Assembly (NCBI RefSeq): GCF_009389715.1
Contig: NC_052402.1
Span: forward strand, 19,357,985 to 19,421,984
DNA from: Phoenix dactylifera
Lineage: Eukaryota; Streptophyta; Magnoliopsida; Arecales; Arecaceae
Length of the DNA: 64,000 nucleotides
Direction: 5' to 3'
A program made the translations under genes and the position numbers. The notes beneath the pieces were generated by a model. That model ran no database searches. It worked only from the letters and a program-made list of their open reading frames with translations, and was not told the origin of the DNA. This document shows, in pieces, positions 13,501 to 22,500 of the stretch. Within the stretch, counting starts at the first letter, position 1. Every line of letters starts with the position of its first letter.

Positions 13501-16500
13501 AAGTAGATGTACTTTCTCGTTGAACATACAAATAATGATATATAGAAGATGTTTATCGCTGCTTTACATGCTGCTGCGTTCAAGTTTTGCATAATTCTGT
13601 AGAAATGAACAAAACTGATGATTAAATATGTGTATGTTATTGTAATCATCAAATTCACCAATTACTAATCTTTATACTCATTCTATTCTTTTACATTGCA
13701 CTAAACATTCTTGTCTTTGTGATATTTTTTTCCTTCTAGAGTTCTTCATAAAATGAAGGCCAGAGAAGCCCATATATGAATAAATTATATGTAGCAAGGG
13801 GACTGAAATTAAATCATAAAACCTGAATAGTGTTGAAGTTTATTGTTGTGGTAGTGAAGAGGAGAATGAGGCGTCCTTTAGAGATAAACATGCAAGATTG
13901 TTAGAGATAGACTCTGATAATTTATTATTGTGTTTTAAAAAGGATTGCGAGTTCAAAGGCATTTCCAACTATAGGGTTGTTAAAGTGGATATCTGCCTCA
14001 AAAGTCGTGTCATGTTGTGCCTTATGAGAGTTCAAATAAAGATTTTATGACACAATAGTAATCCCATCTTTCTTTTTATTAGTTAGAATATTGTTCTATA
14101 TGAAGGGAAATAGAAAAGTTGAATTCCTTAAGTGGGCAATTGACAAAACCATGTGGCAACTATTAAATTTAAGTTATATAGGATTTTGACTACTACATAT
14201 GGAGGACAATGTGTGTTAATGTGCAAAGGAAATTGGTAGAGGCATAAACAAGAAGTGAATACCCAAGCAACTTGTGAAAGATAAAAGAGGACTATTGAAA
14301 AAGGTTGATTTCAATTATGGATTCAGCCCTTGACAGGAGATTGATAATGGAATTTGTTGGTTATGCTTCTCATGCATTAATATAGGCATTAAATTTAAGT
14401 CGAATTCTCAGGAAAATTATCTCCTGTAGCTCTTCTATTATAACCTATTAATTATTGAAAGAAGTCTTTTTTTTTAAAAAAAATACATGCAAAGTTATAG
14501 TTATCTGGCATAAAAATTTTCCTGACTTATGTCTACTTGGTATGAAGTAAACAGCTTATGATTTGTGTTCTAGGGCTACCATGGGGACACTTCCAAAACA
14601 TTTCTATGCGGAAATGTTAATGAACCTACAAAACGCCTTGTAAAGGTATTGTATTACTGTCTTCTTATAGGAGCATTATCTATATTATTCTTGTTGCAAT
14701 CCTGCTCGTTCATATCTTTGTGTTTCAAGTTATTGGTAGTATTGTATGCCAATAAAAGGCAATTTATTTGAAGTTGTAAAATATACATACTTTGATCACT
14801 GGATTCCTAGCAAATTACTTCCTCCTCTTAATGAGTTAGAAATACTAACATAGAACCAAGGGACCTCCAAAAACGAGTTACCTAGAGGAGTAGTAAGAGC
14901 TATTGTCCATAAAAAGATCTTATAGCCTATGAAGCATGGACATGGATATGGGATATGGATACAACACGACACGATAGATCTTGAAAATTAGGATACGTAG
15001 GGATAGGATATGTTGATGAATTTATGTATTTGTACATTCATATATGCATACATATTATCTACAAGTATATTCACATATTTATGTGTGTAAAAAAGCATCC
15101 ATAAAGCACAGTAGCCTATCAAAATAATGCAATCTGTATTTTACAAGATAGCATCAACTTTTGCTAGTTCATCATTTAGACATAATTTAAATCCTAGCCC
15201 CAATCTACATTTATTTAAATATTGACATCATAGACTACAAAATTGATCACTCATCATTAAAAGTTTAACATAAAAAAAAGAAAGAAAGTGCCCTTCCCAT
15301 CATTTTATGAGGTATCGGGAAGTATCTCGAGTTTATCCGAGAAATTAGTGTGTTCTTTTTAATTTTGAAAAATAGGATACTTTACAAAGCATCGGACATG
15401 TATCGGGGAAGTATCTGACGAGTATCATTATCTAATACATTTCCAATGCAAACACAGCATGTGATTTCAAGTATACATGCTTCCTAGCTTATAGCTGGCT
15501 ACTTACTTAATACTGATTAGGCTGGTGTTTAACTAATGAAAATTATGCTAAAGGATGTTTCACATATTAGAGATAATCTTGTTTCTTCGAGAAATAAAAA
15601 AAGACAATGTACTTTGTAGATCAAGAAATACAAAATTAAGCCATGCTTAATTTAAATGTGAATTGTAAACAAGTGCTAAGTTTTATTGCAAGTAAGCCTA
15701 TTGAAATGTTCCATGATAACCGAGATGCAAGTTTTGTCATCATTGACCTAACGACCCAGTTAGAAAACTTGTAGGAGTTATATGTAACTTCATTTCATGA
15801 TCTTTTGGGTAAGAAAGATTTGGCACCATCAAAAGTCAAAGCAATTGGGTAACATTTCTATGAAGGCTCTTGAATAGCTTTTGCCTTGTGCTCTAAGCTA
15901 GGCATGAGAAATTTGCATGAAAAGTTTTAGGATTAGCTCTGACAGGGTGTGTAAAAATTATTCATTTTATAGTGCATACATGGATCCATTTGATTTTGTA
16001 TTTGGCTTATAAATTGTGTTAAATCTTGATTTGGATCCATAACTGGTATTGAAGAAAACATTTTGTGGTTGGCTAAAATAGAGGTTGCATCTTTATGGAC
16101 ACATCTAGCTTAATAATATGAGAGTAAGGGTGTTCAGTTAAATATGTTGAGCAACCACCTGTCCACATTCCTGCCACTTTCACCTCTCTATTTCCCCTTA
16201 TTTCATTTTCCTTCTCCATCTTGGCCTACTATCTCTTGTTCAATCTTGCATCCTCTTTTTTTCTCTTCTTTACGAGTCTCCTTGTCAGGTTTGAAACTAA
16301 AAGAATTTATCCTTTACCGGTTTCTTTTCAAGTCGATTATCAAGAAGTTTATAGTTAGTGGCTAGATCTCAATATTGACAATTTGAATTTTGAAGTAGTC
16401 GATGATGGAACATTTAAAACACTTGGTAAATACATAATTGCATCAACTTCTTCACACCTTGTCAAATTGTTCCGATTAGCTTAACTTTGCATTGTGGACT

Positions 16501-19500
16501 GAAAAGGCATACCTCAAATATAAAGCAAAGAGAAAATATGTTATTTCTTATATGACTATTTATTCCTTATCAGGTAACTGAAGAATGCTTAGAAAGGGGC
16601 ATATCTGCCTGCAAAGATGGTGCTAGCTTTAAGAAGATTGGCAAGAAAATAAGGTATGTTGATGCTATCACAATGTAAAATCCAGTGCGAAGAATGCAGG
16701 AGTTCTTGCTACAATTTATGAGGTTTTGAAGAAATTTAAACATTTCATGCCACTTCTGGAGTTTATGTCTGATTTATTCTCTAATTGTCTTAATTAATGA
16801 TGACAAATGCTGTAATTATGCTAAACCTGTCATTTACTATTAGAAGCATCTGTTTATGCATATGAAGACTCCAGGTTTGGAGTATGCATTTCAAAAAAAT
16901 GCTGGAAGGACAAGCAACCCTCTAATGCTGGGCAAATAATCCATGCTATATTGTATACTATGAAACTAATGCAGTTAGGGAATTATTGTACATAGCAAGT
17001 TCCGCAAAATCAGTACCAAAAACTGTACCGGTATGTTATTGATTCGGTATAGTATAGTACACTTCCCGTATTAAGACAGGGTCTTAATATATTTTCTCAC
17101 CCCCAATCATAGTATTGCCCCAAACTGGGTAGTACAGGTTGGTACCGGGTGGTACTGATTGCTTCTGCTTAGTTGGGATTGGTATGAACTAGTTTGGCTC
17201 ATATACCGAACTGAACCTTGGTACTGTACCGGTATATTATCCGTACTTTATGGTATGATTGGTATGGGCTGGATAGGTTGGTAAGATTGATCTTGCTCTT
17301 TAGTTTTTATAGCTATATGCATATAGACTTTCCATTTTTTTTTTTTCTAATTCCATGGGTGGTAGATTTAATCAGTTTCAGATATGGACCACATGGTTTA
17401 AGCCATTAAATATACTTGCTCCTTTCTTTTTTCCTTTTTTTTGTGGGATTGTGGTGGTTGTTAAGCAAGTTATAGAAGCCAATAGTGGTAAATTATTGGT
17501 TAATAGTGACATGAAGTTAATTGGGTTAATGAAGGAATGTTTTGGAGGAAACAATATGGAGTAACTATGGGTGAGATATTGGGCTGTGATGGTAATGAAG
17601 AAAGCATGGATGATTGACTGGTGAATGTAGCGAGTTCTGAGAAAACCAGTGCACTATTCAAACATGCACAGTGCTGGGATGGGAGAGTGAATAGACCATT
17701 GTGCCCACTAACTAACATTGTTCCGTAAGATCTTTAGTGGCTTACATCAGACATGATGGAAATTCAGTGGAATTCCATTGGCAAATTAATATTTTGAGAC
17801 ATATCTGAGAGACACAAAAAAAACATAGGTGTAGTTTTGCTGCAAAAACATGGACATTCTGCATGAGAGAGAGACCTTGTAAATCACAAAGGGTCACAAG
17901 AGCATCATATAATGGAAATTAGGGTTAAAAAACACATACAGAAAGGGGTTTTGGGTGGAGGAGACCATACGTTACTGAACTCTCGCTCTAAGAATGCAGT
18001 ATACTGAGAGATGCATTGGTATCAACTGAAGCAAAAAGCACTTATGAGAAGAAGTCGAGTACTTGATGTATATGGCATGATGTAGCAGAAAAAGCAGTTA
18101 CAGCTTAAAATATGAAGATGCACATGATAGGAGGAGATAAACAGAGTCACTTCAAGGGCAAGCACCCCGGAAAGAACAGAGTGGTTGTTGTTTCATGAAG
18201 ATGGTTTTAGGATAAAACTGTTAAAGCATGGAAGATGAGATTAAAGCACACTAGTATTTTAGAAAATATAATGTTGTTTTGGTGCTTAGTTCTGCTGGCA
18301 CCTGTGAGGGCATTGACCTTTTGAGGAAGGTGCCTTGAGAGAAAATATAAATCTTAAAAGAAAATCGTGCAAGTATCCAGCAATGGATTTATCTATGGGT
18401 TTCCCAAACTGTTTGGGAACTGTGGCATTGAAGTCATGGAGGATTTGATAGATGATCTGATCACTGACATATAAGATACAAGCTGTAATAAATTGAACAC
18501 ATCTACAGAGAAAAAGGGTTACGTCTTCTAATATCAGAATGGATTTATTTAAACTAAGCAAGAGTGCAAGAATTGTCTTACCAATCAGAAAAAAGAGGAG
18601 GTTCAATTGCCTCTTCAATATACATCTTTTCTCCTTGGCAACCAAAAATATCCATCATCCAAAACTCAGAAATATGGTTTTGCAGTTCTACTTAATATTG
18701 TAGATTCACATTACACTCTAGGTTGCTCTATGCCCATTTATGATATGCAGAATTATATGTGAAATGACTCAGTTTCTGTTTAGGTTTCTTCTGTTTACAA
18801 TAATATACAACTTACTGTTAAAAATATTATTACTTTTCTTTCTGTGTAGTTGTAGTTAGTTCTATTAATCATTTATTTTCTAAAAATCGCTTTAAATTGT
18901 TCTAGTGAGTTTGCTGAAAGATATGGTTATGGCGTGGTGGAACGTTTTGTTGGGCATGGTATTGGGACTGTATTTCATGCTGAGCCACTTATCTTGCATC
19001 ATCGTGAGTCATCTCTCAAATCATCTTTCTGATTCACTCTGGTAAATTTTATAACAAATATATATGAAAATTTGTAGTATGCAAAGGATGCCTAAAAATA
19101 CGTTTAGTTGGAGACTGCTGGAAGATGCATTCTTGTATTCAGAAAGAATCCATATTTTATTAAGAGAAGATGATTCCAGATTTTTGAACCATTTAGATGA
19201 TTTCTTTTCCAGTGAATATTTATAAAGCTACAGCTGATTTATGCACAATTTTCTTGATAATGATATATTAAACTTTTTATCTCTTGGCTTTGCAATTTAT
19301 CGTGAACATGATCTTACAGATTGTTGCTTTCAATTGCTAAGTTTATTTAATTGTTGACTGTTGTACCTGATATATGGCTTTTGACACATCACCAAATGCT
19401 AACAAATCTCGTCTTGCTCATACATATGTTGTACAGAATATGGAATCACCATTACCTTGATTGACCTGCATGAAATTTTCTGACTTTCATAATTTATTGA

Positions 19501-22500
19501 TTGTAACTCATATTGTTGCCAGGAAAAATGAATTCAATGGCAAATGATGTTATAATGAAAGGTATTTCATATTGAAGACTTGATGAAACATGGTTTTGAA
19601 TAGGGCTGCAAATGGGTTGGGTCGGACTGGGACCCAACCTAGGTTTATATTTTTGTTATGATTTTGGACCCGGACCAAACCTAAAATGTTCAAGTTCGTG
19701 TTGAGATTGGGTCAGCTCGGGTTTGTAGTTTGAGTCAAACTTCTAGTTATTCTGTTATAGCTAAAATCTAATAATTGATAATTAAATATAAAATCACTAA
19801 AAAAATAATATAAAATGAAAAAGAGCTACCTTAAACTTGAAATTTCATTCAAAAATTTATATAAAATGAAAAAGAGCTAACTTAAAATCACTAATTATCA
19901 TTCTTAAGTTTACAGACTACAATTTTTTAAAATATATATCAATATACTTGGGGGCATTATAAATAAGACTCTATAACAAATAATGAATCATGAATGTTTA
20001 AATATAATTAAGTCGAAATAGATGAGAGGAGATGTTACTATTGAGATGAAAAGGAGGAATTAGATTAAATGAGAGTTCATTTAATTAATTGGGAAGATAT
20101 TTAGAGTGAAGGAGAAGAAGGTTTATATGATTCGAATTTTTGAGTCGGGTTGGATTGAGTTTAGATCAGATTGAGGCCATCTTTTGGTGACTCAAATTAG
20201 ATTCGGATGATTTACAGGCTAGATCGGTTGGGTTGAAAAATACAGGACCCAGACTCGACCTGGAATTTAGATTCGGTCCAATTTTTGAATCCGACCCCAA
20301 CCCACGGGTCTTCAAATATGGATCAGGTTAGGTCTAATCGAGTTGGGTGACGGGTTGACCCAACTCATTTGCATCCCTTGGGGCGATGAGGAAGGAAGAA
20401 GACCTATGCTTTGTCGAATCTTGGGATGATCAAAATAGTAAGATATTTTTTTGTATCTAACATAAAGATAGGCATCAAATTTGAATATGCCATGCCTTGG
20501 TAGCTTGTGCAAACCCATATGTGGCTTTTGTGGAATTTACACATAAATGAAAAACCACATTCTTAGCAAAGCCAATTGGCTATTCCATGTATGCTCTATG
20601 GGGTTAACCATTAATAAAGTCATTACACATATCAATTTGAAATAAATTACTGGTTAAGCTTAGTTGCAAGATAAAAATGAGTTATATAGATAACACTTGA
20701 TCATTAAAAAGAATATGGCTTTGTATGCGAAGTAGACTTATTGGCCTCTTATAAGGTGCTATATATTTAGAAAAGCAAAATGAAGAATAAATTATTCTCT
20801 CTCTCTCTCTCTCTCTCTCTGTGTTTGTCTCTCTCTCGCTCGCTCGCTATGGTGGAGACAACACTGTGAGCGTTTGAACTCTGGATGTGATATTTTTCAG
20901 TAAAACACTCATTTTGTCAATTATGGCACTCACTTATCTTGAGTCTTGTTTTAGGATTCTTAACTGACTTGTTCGCCATATTTGTAGATCATCCCATAAG
21001 AGTAATGGCAAGTACAAGACACCATATAGTGTGAATCTGCACTCTTCTACCAAGATTTATTGGTAGTGGTTAGTTGTTATTAATGAGTACTATCTTGAGG
21101 AGTTTGAATGGCAAGTACATGCTTAGGGACAAAATTACATGATTGGCTTAAGGTTAAAAATGACTGGGAATGATTTTAGCTTCAGTTAATTTGGTCTTAT
21201 TTATGGAAGAATTACTATTTTTATTTATAGCACTACAACCTATATATATATTAAGGTTTCACGTCTTTGCTAGCATGATACTTGCTATTATATATGGTAT
21301 ATCAAAAATTGATGCTTTAAATTAGAGGGAGACCGAGAGTGGCAAGATAAAGAATATTATATAGATTAAACAATAGTGAAAAAGAACTGCCAAACTCATA
21401 GAGTCTCCTCTTCCTCCTCTTGGTTTGTTTTACCTTCTTTGGATTTAGTATTTAAACCCCTTCATTTCAACTTCTCTTCTTCCTCATCCACATTGTTCAT
21501 TTCTTTTTCTTTTTTTTTTAATATCTATTCCCCATTTTCTTCATCTCTCTTTTCATTCTTCAAAGTGGAGCTATAATCTTACCAAGGGAAATCAAGCTCG
21601 AATTCTATATGCAAAATGCATGATAGTTATCCATCAAAATTGACAATTCACATTATTAATAATGATCTGATTTTTAACTTGCCCAAAAATACAAAATGAG
21701 TTAAGTTGTTCTGGCTGTTTCTTTCCTATCATCACAGTGGAAAAAAATGTATATATTATAATATCTATGTTTTTCAACATGCATGGTAGGTCATACAAAT
21801 GAAAAACATAGACCATTAACTATGAACCACACATCTCAGGACACATGGACCGAAATTGCTCAGACATCATGTTAAGGCTATATTCTGCTTTCTCATCTTA
21901 TCATAAACTATAAAATAGCTTGTCTTCTATCAGGTTTTTCAACTATACTTTCTATAAGAAATTTTGTTTGCAGAATGGTAATGGTGTCAAAAATTGACCT
22001 GACTTCATAGAGCTACACTGCAACTTTCTAGCTTCTGGATTGTGTCTATACACCAAAAATGGATAGCTTGTGCTTCGAATGTTTTTTTTCTATATAACCT
22101 TGATTTATTTTCTCATCTTGATGACAAGTATTTATTTTGTAGGTAATGATAAATCTGGGTGTATGGTTGAAGGTCAAACTTTTACCATTGGTATGTATTC
22201 GATATTTTATATTTCTCATCTGTGGTTGGTATCATTAAATATTATCCTGAAATATTATATTCTCTATATTATTATAGAATCTTTTTCTCAAATAAATATT
22301 ATTGTATAGTTAGATTAAAAGGATGTGAATACAACTTGACTTAAGTTTTATGATTTGAGCTTGATTCTAGGATAACTTTGTTGAGTCATGAGGCAGTTTT
22401 GTTCTCTAGGACATAACATATGCATGTTTGTCTATACAAAAGATATCAGAGATTTCTCCAAATTCTTTAGTTGTTCATTTTTGAATTCTTTCTTGTATGA

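Noticed and set aside
14940..15450. Block with repeated GGATATGGATAC-like motifs as another DNA element
   Set aside because: I could not find convincing terminal inverted repeats or a flanking duplication, so I do not call it an element.
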